From Pseudonocardia benzenivorans CB1190 (GTDB taxonomy: Bacteria > Actinomycetota > Actinomycetes > Mycobacteriales > Pseudonocardiaceae): a stretch of DNA of 64,000 nucleotides. The notes under the pieces were generated by a model. That model saw nothing but the letters and a program-made list of their open reading frames with translations, made no database searches and was not told where the DNA came from. The stretch covers positions 1,860,001 through 1,924,000 of the forward strand of contig NC_015312.1 of the NCBI RefSeq assembly GCF_000196675.2, given 5' to 3'. Made by a program: the position numbers and the translations under genes. Shown here piece by piece: positions 38,666-47,343 of this stretch (positions are counted from its first letter, which is position 1; every line of letters starts with the position of its first letter).

Positions 38666-39606
38666 TCACACACTAAACGGGGTGGTACCCCATTTGCAAT
38701 CGGGGTCGCGTCCTCCGCCGGTGGCGTTCGCTACCACGAGTTCCACGAGCCACTGCTGAACACCGTCGGGCAGCTCGTGGCCAAGACCCGGCACAGGAAC
38801 GAAGCGCGCCCCCGGGATCGCCGCAGCCGTGGCGCGTCCGCACTCGATCGGAAGCAGAGGATCCTCGGTTCCGTGCACGACGACGGTGGGAACCCGGACG
38901 CGGCCCAGGGCGGCGGTCCGGTTGCTCGCGGTCCGGACGGCGGCGACATGCCGGAGCCTGCCCTCGGGGCGGTCCGCCCTGTCCAGCGCCTCAGCGGCCC
39001 GGCGGCGGACGCTCTCGGCGTCGAAGGGGAACCTGGAACCCGCATAAACCCGCGCAGCATCCACAGTGGCCTCGATCGACTCGGCGCGAGTCCGTGCCGC
39101 GCGCGCCCGGACGGCCGCAGCGGCGGCTTCGGCGGAGGCCGCGGGCAAGCCGGGATCACCGGTGGTCGACATCACCGACGCAAGCGACAGCGTCCGCCCC
39201 GGATGGTCGATGGCCAACGCCTGCGCGATCATGCCGCCCATCGACGCCCCCAGCACATGCGCGGCACGAACGTCGAGCGCGTCCAACAGCCCGGCAGCGT
39301 CGGCGGCCATGTCGAACAGTGTGTAGGGGACACTGGAGTGATCCCCGCGATTACAGGCGCCTCCAGGTCCGGGACGCCTACGACCCCCGAGGACAAGCCG
39401 ACGTCGCGGTGGTCGTAGCGGATCACGAAGAAGCCTCGGCGCACGAAGGCGTCCACGAAGGATTCGTCCCACGCGGTGAGCTGGGCGCCGAAGCCCATGA
39501 TCAGCAGGAGAGCGGGATCGGCGCGGGAGCCGCGAGTCTGGAAGCAGAGCTCCAGAGCACCGACCGCGGCGCGTCCGTCGACGACGTCGATGTCGGGGCT
39601 CACCAT
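38666..39606 (-). pseudogene. Alpha/beta hydrolase, frameshifted
   Basis: Two frames of one hydrolase. From ATG 39606: LLLIMGFGAQLTAWDESFVDAF (oxyanion region) and VIRYDHRDVGLS, open to about 39345. The homologous sequence continues in another frame as GDHSSVPYTLFDMAADAAGLLDALDV, with the nucleophile elbow GASMGGMIAQ, the acid in HGTEDPLLPI and the His in GLGHELPDG, to the stop at 38666. The shift falls at a CCCC run near 39343. This suggests a slipped-strand mutation or a read error. The start overlaps the SMP-30 stop by 7 nt. Role would be ester or ring-cleavage hydrolysis. Confidence 0.8.
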
Positions 39607-40451
39607 GCCGGAACCACCACCCGCATCGTGTCGATGGTGGCCGTGCACGTGCGGTTCATCAAGGCGTCCGGTCCCCCGTGAAGGTTGAGGATGAACAACG
39701 TGCGGCCGTCCTGGCCGCCGAGGCAGGGCACGATCGGCATGCGGCCCTCGACAGTGATCATGTCGGTGATCTCGCCGCCTTCGCGCACCCGTCGGATCTG
39801 CCCGGTCATCGGTTCACAGGTCCAGATCGCGTTCTCGCGGTCGACGGTGATGCCGTCGGCCCCGCCGGGTTTGAGGTCCGCCCATATCCGCCGGTTGTGT
39901 AGCGACCCGTCGGGCCGTTTGTCGAAACCCAGAAGCTGCCCGGCGAACAGCAGCGAGACGATGTACCGGGTGTCGTCACACGTCAGGACCGGGCCGTTCG
40001 GCGCGTCGACCTCACCGGCGACGATTCGCGCGGAGCGGTCCGCCTCGACGAGGATGACAGAGCCCGAGCCCTTCGGGGGGCGGACCTCGAAGTCGAAGCC
40101 GTCGGTACCGCTCGACCCCACGTACGCCCGGCCGTGCCGGTCGACGGCGAGGTCGTTGAGCGGGCCGACGGCGAGAGAGGTCAGGTCCGCGTACTCGGTG
40201 ACGGCGCCGTCGACAGCGCGTCTCAGGATCACCGGGCGCTCCAGATTGACGACGAGCAACGATCCGTCCGGGAGGAAGCCCAGGCCCGCGGGTGTGACGC
40301 CGCGGGCGAACTGGACGACGGTCTCGGCATGGCCGTGCTCGTCGACGGTCATGATCCGCCGCGCGTGCATGTCGCAGAACCACAGCCTGTCGTCGTGCCA
40401 ACGGGGGCACTCGGCGAAGCGGAGCCCGTCGAGAAGGGGTGTCGGTTCCAT
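39600..40451 (-). CDS. SMP-30/gluconolactonase-family lactonase
   Basis: A 283-residue six-bladed beta-propeller. It opens LLDGLRFAECPRWHDDRLWFCDMHARRI, with the metal ligand Glu in FAECPRW, then GVTPAGLGFLPDGSLLV, GPLNDLAVDRHGRAYVG (Asn-Asp ligands) and GGADGITVDRENAIWT. Family members hydrolyse lactones in a Ca/Zn-dependent way. ATG with GGAGG 7 nt upstream. Between aldehyde dehydrogenase and hydrolase in the operon, it fits opening of a lactone produced by a Baeyer-Villiger-type oxygenation. Confidence 0.92.
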   Translation of the reverse strand: MEPTPLLDGLRFAECPRWHDDRLWFCDMHARRIMTVDEHGHAETVVQFARGVTPAGLGFLPDGSLLVVNLERPVILRRAVDGAVTEYADLTSLAVGPLNDLAVDRHGRAYVGSSGTDGFDFEVRPPKGSGSVILVEADRSARIVAGEVDAPNGPVLTCDDTRYIVSLLFAGQLLGFDKRPDGSLHNRRIWADLKPGGADGITVDRENAIWTCEPMTGQIRRVREGGEITDMITVEGRMPIVPCLGGQDGRTLFILNLHGGPDALMNRTCTATIDTMRVVVPAW

Positions 40452-40492
40452 CGGTCCGCCTCCGTATGTAGACCGAGCGTGGAGTGTGGAAC

Positions 40493-41968
40493 TCAGTCGA
40501 CGTGCGCAGCGCTCACGTACATCGACTTGTACTCGAGGTAGTTCGCCAGGCCCTCGGGGCCGAGCTGGCGGCCGATCCCGGAGTCCTTCATCCCTCCGAA
40601 GGGCGCGCCGAGATCGATGCTGTACCGGTTGACGCCGATCGTCCCCGTGCGGATACGCCGGGCCAGGTCGAGCCCACGTGCCTCGTCTCGCGTCCACACC
40701 GATCCGGCGAGGCCGTAGTCGGAGTCGTTGGCGATGCGGACCGCCTCGTCGTCGCCGTCGTAAGGGATGACGGCGATGACGGGCCCGAAGACCTCCTCGC
40801 GGGCGAGCCGGTCGGCGTTGTCGACGTCGGCGAAGACCGTGGGCTCGACGAACCAGCCGCGGTCCAGCCCCGCTGGGCGTCCACCGCCCGTCACCAACCG
40901 CGCGTCCGAGTTCCGCGCGATGTCGATGTACGCCAGGACCCGGTGGAGGTGTGCCTCGCTGGCCATCGGCCCCAGTGAGGTGGCCGGATCGAGTGGATCA
41001 CCGACGACCCGGTCGCGGCAGTACTGGGCGAGGACCTCCACGACCTCGTCGTAGCGGGAACGCGGGGCGAGGACACGCGACTGGGTGGTGCAGGTCTGGC
41101 TGTTGTTCTGGAACGACGCGGTGCTCAGGCCTGCCCGGGGCACGTCGAGGTCGGCGTCTTCGAGCACGATCGCCGCGGACTTGCCGCCCAGCTCCAGGGT
41201 GCAGCGCCGGATGAGCCGGCCGCACTCGGCGCCGATGACCCTCCCGGCCTCGGTGGAGCCGGTGAACGCGATCTTGTCCACGAGCGGGTGCGACACCAAC
41301 GCGCGTCCGGCCTCTCGCCCGCCCAGCACGATGTTGAGCACACCCGCCGGTAGCCCGGCCTCGATCGCGGCGTCGCCGAGGACGTAGGCGTCCAACGGGG
41401 TCTCCGGAGACGGCTTGAGCACGACGGTGCAGCCCGCGGCGAGCGCCGGGGCGATCTTGAACATCGCCAGGGCCTGAGGGTAGTTCCAGGGCACGATTGC
41501 GCCGACGACGCCGACCGGCTCGCGGCGCACGATCGTCGCCCCGGCTGCGCCGGGGCGGGTCTCCTCCAGCGGGAAGCGCTCGACGAGGTCGGCGTAGGTA
41601 CGCAGCAGCGCCGGCGGGACGACGCCGTTGGAACCCTTCGACAGCCGGATGGGCATGCCGTTCTCCCGGGTGACCAGCCGGGCGGTGTCCTCGGCGCGGG
41701 CTGCAAGGGCGTCTGCGAACCGGAGCATCATCGCCGCCCGCTCGCCCGGGGTCGTCCGCCCCCAGGGGCCCTCGTCGATCGCCGCGCGGGCCGCACGAAC
41801 CGCGGAGTCGATATCCGCCTCGTCGCCGAGGGCCGCGGTTCCCAGTGGCTCACCGGTCGCCGCTTCGACGGCCCGGTGCATCTCGGTTCCACGGGGAGCG
41901 ACCCACGCGCCGCCTACGAAGAAGCGGGGGCGGTCCGCCGTGGTCGCTTCACCGACGATGCTCGTCAC
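40493..41968 (-). CDS. NAD(P)-dependent aldehyde dehydrogenase
   Basis: A 491-residue ALDH-superfamily enzyme. The Rossmann part has VGAIVPWNYPQALAMFKIAPALAAGCTVVLKPSPETP and FTGSTEAGRVIG; the general-base Glu is in CTLELGGKSAAIV and the catalytic cysteine is Cys293 in NNSQTCTTQSRV; EEVFGPVIAVIPY and APFGGMKDSGIGRQLG are in place. It oxidises an aldehyde intermediate to an acid. GTG start chosen for GGAGG 5 nt upstream. The start lies 63 bp after the LLM gene stop. Confidence 0.94.
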   Translation of the reverse strand: MTSIVGEATTADRPRFFVGGAWVAPRGTEMHRAVEAATGEPLGTAALGDEADIDSAVRAARAAIDEGPWGRTTPGERAAMMLRFADALAARAEDTARLVTRENGMPIRLSKGSNGVVPPALLRTYADLVERFPLEETRPGAAGATIVRREPVGVVGAIVPWNYPQALAMFKIAPALAAGCTVVLKPSPETPLDAYVLGDAAIEAGLPAGVLNIVLGGREAGRALVSHPLVDKIAFTGSTEAGRVIGAECGRLIRRCTLELGGKSAAIVLEDADLDVPRAGLSTASFQNNSQTCTTQSRVLAPRSRYDEVVEVLAQYCRDRVVGDPLDPATSLGPMASEAHLHRVLAYIDIARNSDARLVTGGGRPAGLDRGWFVEPTVFADVDNADRLAREEVFGPVIAVIPYDGDDEAVRIANDSDYGLAGSVWTRDEARGLDLARRIRTGTIGVNRYSIDLGAPFGGMKDSGIGRQLGPEGLANYLEYKSMYVSAAHVD

Positions 41969-42031
41969 ACGGACCTCCAGGTGTGGGCCGTGCATGGTGG
42001 CCGGCCAGGTGGGTTGGCTCGGACGACCATG

Positions 42032-43183
42032 TCAGGCAGGGCTGACGGCGAGATCGTCGCTGTCGGTCAGGTCGAGCGTGGCCTCGAGGTCGTGCAGCCG
42101 TGGCAGGACAGTCGCGGCGAAGAGCCGCTTGGACCGTTCCGCGGTCTCCGCGGGCATGTTGCCGAACTTGAAGGTCAGTACGAACTCGCCGGCCCCCGTC
42201 ATCTTCTGGATTCGCCGGAGTCGCTCGAAGACCTGCTCGGGAGTTCCCCAGGCCTGCGGTCGCGCGGTGGTCTCGGTCTGCTCCTCGTCGGTCAGCGTGC
42301 TCGTACCGAACGAGGCGTACTGCTCGTACCCCTTCGTCTTGGCGAAACGGGCGACGTCGTCGAGCTGGTAGTGGTTGAGACTGCTGTGCTGGGACTCCAG
42401 GTTGTGCCGGGACATCACGTCCCAGGCCTCGGCCTCGTCCTCGAAGCAGGCGGCCCGGACACACACCGTGGGTTGTACCGGATCCCAGCCGTGCTCGGCG
42501 CGGAGACGGTTGAACTCGATCACGTCTTCGCGATAGCCGGCCCAGCTCTTCTGGTTCGTCAGCAGCATCCCCAGGCCTGCGTTCGCCGCCAACGGCAGGC
42601 TCTGCGGGCTGGCCCAGCCGGACTTCATCGAGCCGAGGATGCGTTCGGGGTTGCGGAACTTGGGACGGACCGAGGTTCTCGGGATCGTGAAGTGTTCGCC
42701 CTGGTACTCGAACCACTCCTGCGACAGCGCCAGGCGGAGGATGTCAAGGGTTTCGTTGTACCGGATTCGCGCGTCGTCCATGGCGACCCGAAACCCGTCG
42801 AACTCCCGCACGGCCGCGCCACGGCCGACCCCGAGTGTCAGGCCCCGGCCCTTCAGGACGTTGTCCAGCACGCTGATCTGGTGCGCGAGCTGCACGGGCT
42901 CATACCATGGCAGCACCGTCACCATGGTCCCGAGGTCGATCCGTGAGGTGCGTCCGGCCACATAGGTGAGATGTTGCAGCACACCGCCGGTCATTCCGTA
43001 CGGGGTGATGTAGTGATCGATCGCCCAGTAGGAGTCGAAGCCCAGCGGCTCGATGAGATCGACGAGGGCGAGCTGCTCGTCGAGGACCTGCTGATCAGTG
43101 ACCTTCTGGGGGCCGTCGCTCTGGGCCTTGTACCGATCCCAGTCGCTGTCGTTCCCGAACGGATAGTTGACGCCGACCTTCAT
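42032..43183 (-). CDS. LLM-class flavin-dependent monooxygenase
   Basis: A 383-residue luciferase-family barrel: MKVGVNYPFGNDSDWD, LGFDSYWAIDHYITPYGMTGGVLQHLTYVAGRTSRIDLGTMVTVLPWYEPVQLAHQI (split family motif), GRGLTLGVGRGAAVREFDGF and FTIPRTSVRPKF. It is longer than the F420 type and closer to alkanal/diketocamphane-type FMN monooxygenases, which can carry out Baeyer-Villiger reactions. GAGG 5 nt before the ATG. First gene of the leftward operon, read from the promoter region with the LacI palindrome. Substrate unknown. Confidence 0.9.
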   Translation of the reverse strand: MKVGVNYPFGNDSDWDRYKAQSDGPQKVTDQQVLDEQLALVDLIEPLGFDSYWAIDHYITPYGMTGGVLQHLTYVAGRTSRIDLGTMVTVLPWYEPVQLAHQISVLDNVLKGRGLTLGVGRGAAVREFDGFRVAMDDARIRYNETLDILRLALSQEWFEYQGEHFTIPRTSVRPKFRNPERILGSMKSGWASPQSLPLAANAGLGMLLTNQKSWAGYREDVIEFNRLRAEHGWDPVQPTVCVRAACFEDEAEAWDVMSRHNLESQHSSLNHYQLDDVARFAKTKGYEQYASFGTSTLTDEEQTETTARPQAWGTPEQVFERLRRIQKMTGAGEFVLTFKFGNMPAETAERSKRLFAATVLPRLHDLEATLDLTDSDDLAVSPA

Positions 43184-43372
43184 CGTGACCTCACTCGGTT
43201 GGATGCGTGTGTGCTCGGGTGCGGTTCCGTACTGCTCGTGATTGCTCAGGCAGTGGACCCGGACCGGGGTGAGCAGTGGCGAACACCGTGCGACCGGATG
43301 CGGTGAGGGTGCCGACGGCCGACTGGCCGACCGGGCCGCAGTTGCTCGCGCATCGGGATGCCGCTGATGTGC

Positions 43373-43386
43373 TGGTAACGTTACCA
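43373..43386. promoter_or_regulatory. Perfect LacI-type operator
   Basis: TGGTAACGTTACCA, a perfect 14-bp palindrome with the central CG typical of LacI/GalR sites. It lies in the 284-bp divergent gap, 190 bp before the LLM start and 82 bp before lacI, so it can serve both promoters. It is also AT-rich relative to its surroundings. Confidence 0.75.
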
Positions 43387-43467
43387 CTCCTCTGACGTGC
43401 GGTGAAGCCCTCGTCGCCGATCCGTTCTCGGCCCCTGGTCGCGCATCGTCGGGGCTAGCATGGCCGG

Positions 43468-44502
43468 GTGACGAATCGGAAGCGGCGCCCCGGGCCGCGG
43501 GTGTCGGGGCCGACTCTGCAGAGCGTTGCGGATCTCGCGGGCCTGTCTCTCATGAGCGCCTCCAGGGCGCTGAGCGGCGGCCAGGTGTCTCCGGAGAACG
43601 CAGCCCGGGTCAAGGCGGCGGCCGAGGCGCTGGGGTACGTCCCCAACGTCGCGGCCCGTCGGATGCGAGGCGGCCGAACGAACACGGTGGGCGTCCTGAT
43701 CAACGCGGACCTCGACCCGCACATGGAGATCATGTCCATCCTGGACTGTCTCATCCGGGAGATGGAGGAGGCAGGCAAGCAGGTGCTGCTGTCCGTCGCG
43801 CGGGGTGGTTCGGCTCAGATCGACATGCATCTGGAGGGCTTCCTGGCCCGCGGCGTCGACGGCGTCTTCTTCCAGAACGCCCAGCCGTCGCGTCTGCTGG
43901 AGCGCTACAGGCAGGCCGAGGTCCCGGTCGTGGCCATCAGTCACCGTGACGACGGCTGTCCTGAGTTGCCCTTCGTGACCCACGACGCCGAAGCTGTTTT
44001 CGCCCAGATGTACCAGCGCTTGACCGATCTCGGGCACCGAGTCGCAGTCGAGTTCACGCGCGGTGGTACTCCTCCGATGCACGAGAAGTTCAGGTCGTTC
44101 GGTGAGCTGCGGTGGCGCCGGTGTGATCTGGGTTCCGACCGCACCGTCATGCTGGCCCACGTCCGCACCGAACTCGCCACACCGGACCCGCCCACCCTGT
44201 TCATGGCCGACTACCCGGGAGCGGTACAACTGCTGAGCGTGTGTGAGGAGCTCCGTGTCCCGGTCCCGGAGAAGCTGTCCGTGGTTTCCACTGTGGACGG
44301 CCTGAGCGCTCCCATGCTGCGCACTCCGTTGTCGAGTCTCCGTGCGGACTACGAGCTCTTCGGCCGTGCTGCGGCTCGGTCGATGCTCGCCGCGCTGGAG
44401 GGCGAGGAGATCGAGGACGTCCTGGTGCCGGGCGGCATGGAGTGGATCGAGCGCTCCTCGACCGGACCTGTCCCGGAGCCGGACGGCGTGTCCGCTCGAT
44501 GA
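43468..44502 (+). CDS. LacI-family transcriptional regulator
   Basis: A 344-residue regulator. HTH at residues 16-40 (TLQSVADLAGLSLMSASRALSGG), hinge KAAAEALGYVPNVAARRM, then a periplasmic-binding-protein-like sensor (TNTVGVLINADLDPHMEIM ... GVDGVFFQNAQPSRLLERY). The GTG start lies 7 nt after a TAGCAT box and has no Shine-Dalgarno, suggesting a leaderless mRNA. Divergent from the catabolic operon and adjacent to a perfect LacI-type palindrome, so it is its likely repressor. Effector unknown. Confidence 0.92.
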   Translation: MTNRKRRPGPRVSGPTLQSVADLAGLSLMSASRALSGGQVSPENAARVKAAAEALGYVPNVAARRMRGGRTNTVGVLINADLDPHMEIMSILDCLIREMEEAGKQVLLSVARGGSAQIDMHLEGFLARGVDGVFFQNAQPSRLLERYRQAEVPVVAISHRDDGCPELPFVTHDAEAVFAQMYQRLTDLGHRVAVEFTRGGTPPMHEKFRSFGELRWRRCDLGSDRTVMLAHVRTELATPDPPTLFMADYPGAVQLLSVCEELRVPVPEKLSVVSTVDGLSAPMLRTPLSSLRADYELFGRAAARSMLAALEGEEIEDVLVPGGMEWIERSSTGPVPEPDGVSAR

Positions 44503-44669
44503 CGGCCGGCAGGCGACCCGCGCAGGGCCGGTGCGTGCGGCGTCCTGGTGCTCGGCCCGGCGGGCCCGTCGTGCCTGGTCGGTGCACGCGAAGATCGGGA
44601 TGGCACCGGCTGCCGGGCGGGGACTGTCGTGTCCCCACGCGGGCGCGCCGGTGCCGTCCCGGGAACCAC

Positions 44670-46178
44670 TCAGGCCGGCGCGGACACCGGGTCGGTGTCG
44701 CGACCCGTAGACGCGGCCGCGCGCTTGGTCTTCAGGGTGAAGCTCAGCCCGATGGCGGCGAGTCCGAGGGCCAGGAGCAGGACGACGTTTCCGAGGAATC
44801 CACCCCAGGTCGGTGCGCCCCCGGCGACCATGCCCACGGCGAGGATTCCTGCCGCGATCTGTCCGCCGGTCACACCACCGACGGACTGCAGCACGTACGT
44901 CGTTCCGCTGGTGCTGGCGACCCGGTCGTTGGGGACCACCTGGACGATCGTGTTGAGCCCCTGGGTGAGGCTCATCGCGATACCGGCTCCCAGGATCGCC
45001 GCCGTCAGGTAGGGCGTCCAGGGCGCGCTGCCGATGAACAACAGCGGGACCGCGCCGAGGGTCATGAGGACACCGCTGAGGACCATGACCCCCCGCCGTC
45101 CCAGGACTGGCTCGAGCCGGGACGCGGTCGGCCCGGCCACGAGAATGACGAGGGCGTACGGAAGCAGGACAAGGCCCGCGGTGGAGGCGTCACCGCCCAT
45201 GCCGTACCCGGTTGCGAGCGGGAGCAGCGCGACGGTCGGCAGGACGAGGTACATCGTGTAGGCGCAGGCAGCGCGCAGCAGTGACAGTCCCATGACGCCC
45301 GCGACCTCGCGCTCTGCGATGCCCCGCAGGTCCACGAGTGGGGAGTCGACCCGTCGCTCGACGACGACGAAGACCGTGGCCAAGGCGACGGTGAGGATCA
45401 GCAACCCGAGAACGATGGCGGAGCCCCAGCCCTCGGTCGACGCAAGCGTCAGCCCGAGCAGGAACGACGTCAACGCCACGGCCAGGAGCGCTGCGCCGAG
45501 CCAGTCGACCCGCCCGGTCCTCACGGGCGGGCACGCAGGCAGCCCTTTCGCGCCGAGGACGATCACCGCGAGGATCACGGCCGTCGGGATCCAGTAGATG
45601 TAGGAGTAGTGAAGGTGCTTGACGATCGGTCCGACCGCGACATAGGCGACTGCCGAGCCGGCGCCACCCGCGACGACGAACGCAGTGGTCGCGAACTTGG
45701 CACGTGCGAGCGGCTGGCTGTCGCGGGCGATCCCGATGGCGATCGGCACCACCGCGATCCCGACTCCCTGCAGCATGTTTCCCGCGATCAGCAGGCTCGC
45801 CGACGGGGCCACGGCCGCGAGAACTGCACCCACCCCGGAGACTCCCAGGATGATGAAGAAGACGTTCTTCTTGTCCGCGATGTCCGCGTAGCGAGTCGAG
45901 AGCGGGAGCGAGACGGCGCCCACGACCATCAGACCGGTCAGCATCCAGGCGGCGACGGCCGGGCTCATTCCGAGCTCGTGCTGCACGATCGGCACGATCG
46001 GTGCGACCATCATCTCCATCGTCATGTAGGAGAAGACGCCGAACCAGAGCAACGCTACGGTGAACCTCGGTGTCACGCTGTCGCCGCCGCCGCTGAGGTG
46101 GTAGATCGACTTCGGTCGCGAGGTGACTCTTACGGTGGGTGCCGCCTGCTCGGGCTGGCCTTCTCGTGAATCGTCCAT
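44670..46178 (-). CDS. MFS transporter, DHA2-type 14-TM
   Basis: A 502-residue major facilitator with about 14 hydrophobic segments after a 35-residue cytosolic tail. Landmarks are FSYMTMEMMVAPIVPIVQHELG in TM1, the motif-A loop LPLSTRYADIADKKNVFF, motif-C-like GVGIAVVPIAIGIARD, and VPNDRVASTSGTTYVLQSVGGVTGGQ in the second half. DHA2 members export drugs or, less often, import aromatic or organic acids. The ATG at MDDSREG was taken because the longer frame runs into the IS element. Its upstream DNA is immediately the IS110 left flank, so its native promoter may be lost. Confidence 0.9.
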   Translation of the reverse strand: MDDSREGQPEQAAPTVRVTSRPKSIYHLSGGGDSVTPRFTVALLWFGVFSYMTMEMMVAPIVPIVQHELGMSPAVAAWMLTGLMVVGAVSLPLSTRYADIADKKNVFFIILGVSGVGAVLAAVAPSASLLIAGNMLQGVGIAVVPIAIGIARDSQPLARAKFATTAFVVAGGAGSAVAYVAVGPIVKHLHYSYIYWIPTAVILAVIVLGAKGLPACPPVRTGRVDWLGAALLAVALTSFLLGLTLASTEGWGSAIVLGLLILTVALATVFVVVERRVDSPLVDLRGIAEREVAGVMGLSLLRAACAYTMYLVLPTVALLPLATGYGMGGDASTAGLVLLPYALVILVAGPTASRLEPVLGRRGVMVLSGVLMTLGAVPLLFIGSAPWTPYLTAAILGAGIAMSLTQGLNTIVQVVPNDRVASTSGTTYVLQSVGGVTGGQIAAGILAVGMVAGGAPTWGGFLGNVVLLLALGLAAIGLSFTLKTKRAAASTGRDTDPVSAPA

Positions 46179-46211
46179 CGCGGCCGGAGTCGGTCCGACC
46201 GGCGTGACTTG

Positions 46212-47343
46212 ATAGGAGAACGAGGCGACGTCCTCCGACTGAGGTGTGTCCGCCGGCCGGACCCGTATCCCCGGTGAAGGAGACATGCACATGGTCGTGG
46301 TGGGCGTGGACCCGCACAAGCACAGCCACACCGCCGTCGCGGTGGACTCCAACGGTCGCGAGCTCGGCCAGATCACCGTCGGCAACACCGCGGCTGAGCT
46401 GATCCGGCTGTTGGAGTGGGCGCAGCGCTGGCCCGGATCGAGGCGGTGGGCGGTCGAGGACTGCCGTCACGTCGCCGGCTCGCTGCTTCGCGCTCTGCTC
46501 GGAACAGGCCAGGCGGTGGTCACGGTGCCGCCGAAGCTGATGGCACGGGCCAGGGCCTCGGCCCGCACCCGCGGCAAGTCCGACCCGATCGACGCGCCGG
46601 CGGTGGCCCGCGCCGCGCTGCGCGAGCCCGACCTGCCCGAGGCCCACCTCGACGAGCAGGCCTTGCAGATCCGGCTCCTGCTCGATCACCGCGAAGACCT
46701 GGTGGCCGAGCGGACCCGGATGATCAACCGGCTGGGCTGGCACCTGCACGACCTTGAGGTCGCGCTGCCACGCGGGCAGGCGTTGAACCGGATCACCACG
46801 CTGAACCGGCTCCGCGAACAGATCGGCCGGCTTGCGGGCGGCGTGCGCGCCGAGATCGCCGCCGAGCTCATCGAGCGGATCATCACGGTGACGCGGCGGG
46901 TCGGGCAGCTCAAGCGGCGCATCGAGGCCCAGGTGCAGCCGCTGGTGCCGCACCTGCTGGCTATTCCTGGCTGCGGCGGGCTGACCGCGGCGAAGGTCCT
47001 CGCCGAGACCGCAGGGGTCGACCGTTTCCGGTCCTCGGCCGCGTTCGCCATGCACGCCGGGACGGCGCCGATCCCTGTCTGGGCGGGCAACCGTGCGCGG
47101 TTCCGCCTCAACCGCGGCGGCAACCGGCAGTTCAACGCCGCCCTGCACCGCATCGCGGTCACCCAACTACGAATCCACCGACCCGCCCAGGCACTCGTCC
47201 AGCGACGCACCGCCGCCGGGAACTCGAAGACCGAAGCCCTACGGGTGCTCCGACGCCACCTCGCCGACGTGGTCTACCACCGGCTCCGGGCAGACACGGG
47301 CAGCCCCGGTACTTGCCATCCGGAGGCCGGTTGACATAGGAGA
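46212..47343 (+). mobile_element. IS110-family insertion sequence
   Basis: About 1.12 kb. The 8-bp sequence ATAGGAGA is present at both edges (46212-46219 and 47336-47343), which I take as the core duplicated or shared at the junctions; one copy belongs to the element. IS110 elements lack terminal inverted repeats, as here. Only about 65 bp of non-coding DNA precedes the transposase and about 10 bp follow it. The element joins the MFS promoter region to the middle of a monooxygenase gene. Confidence 0.6.
46285..47334 (+). CDS. IS110-family DEDD transposase, catalytic serine replaced
   Basis: A 349-residue recombinase. The RuvC-like quartet appears intact: Asp9 (GVDPHKHSH), Glu58 (AVEDCRH), Asp100 and Asp103 (GKSDPIDA). 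The C-terminal Tnp domain has LLAIPGCGGLTAAKVLAE and GTAPIPVWAGNRARFRLNRGGNRQ (in two halves). Aligned by eye to IS621, its nucleophilic Ser241 (motif YESG) falls on Ala267 (VWAG), so this copy is predicted inactive. ATG with GAAGGAG upstream. Confidence 0.9.
   Translation: MHMVVVGVDPHKHSHTAVAVDSNGRELGQITVGNTAAELIRLLEWAQRWPGSRRWAVEDCRHVAGSLLRALLGTGQAVVTVPPKLMARARASARTRGKSDPIDAPAVARAALREPDLPEAHLDEQALQIRLLLDHREDLVAERTRMINRLGWHLHDLEVALPRGQALNRITTLNRLREQIGRLAGGVRAEIAAELIERIITVTRRVGQLKRRIEAQVQPLVPHLLAIPGCGGLTAAKVLAETAGVDRFRSSAAFAMHAGTAPIPVWAGNRARFRLNRGGNRQFNAALHRIAVTQLRIHRPAQALVQRRTAAGNSKTEALRVLRRHLADVVYHRLRADTGSPGTCHPEAG

Noticed and set aside
46179..46284. Bridge RNA of the IS110 element
   Set aside because: The interval is too short for a typical bridge RNA and no matching guide loops could be read by eye; not annotated.
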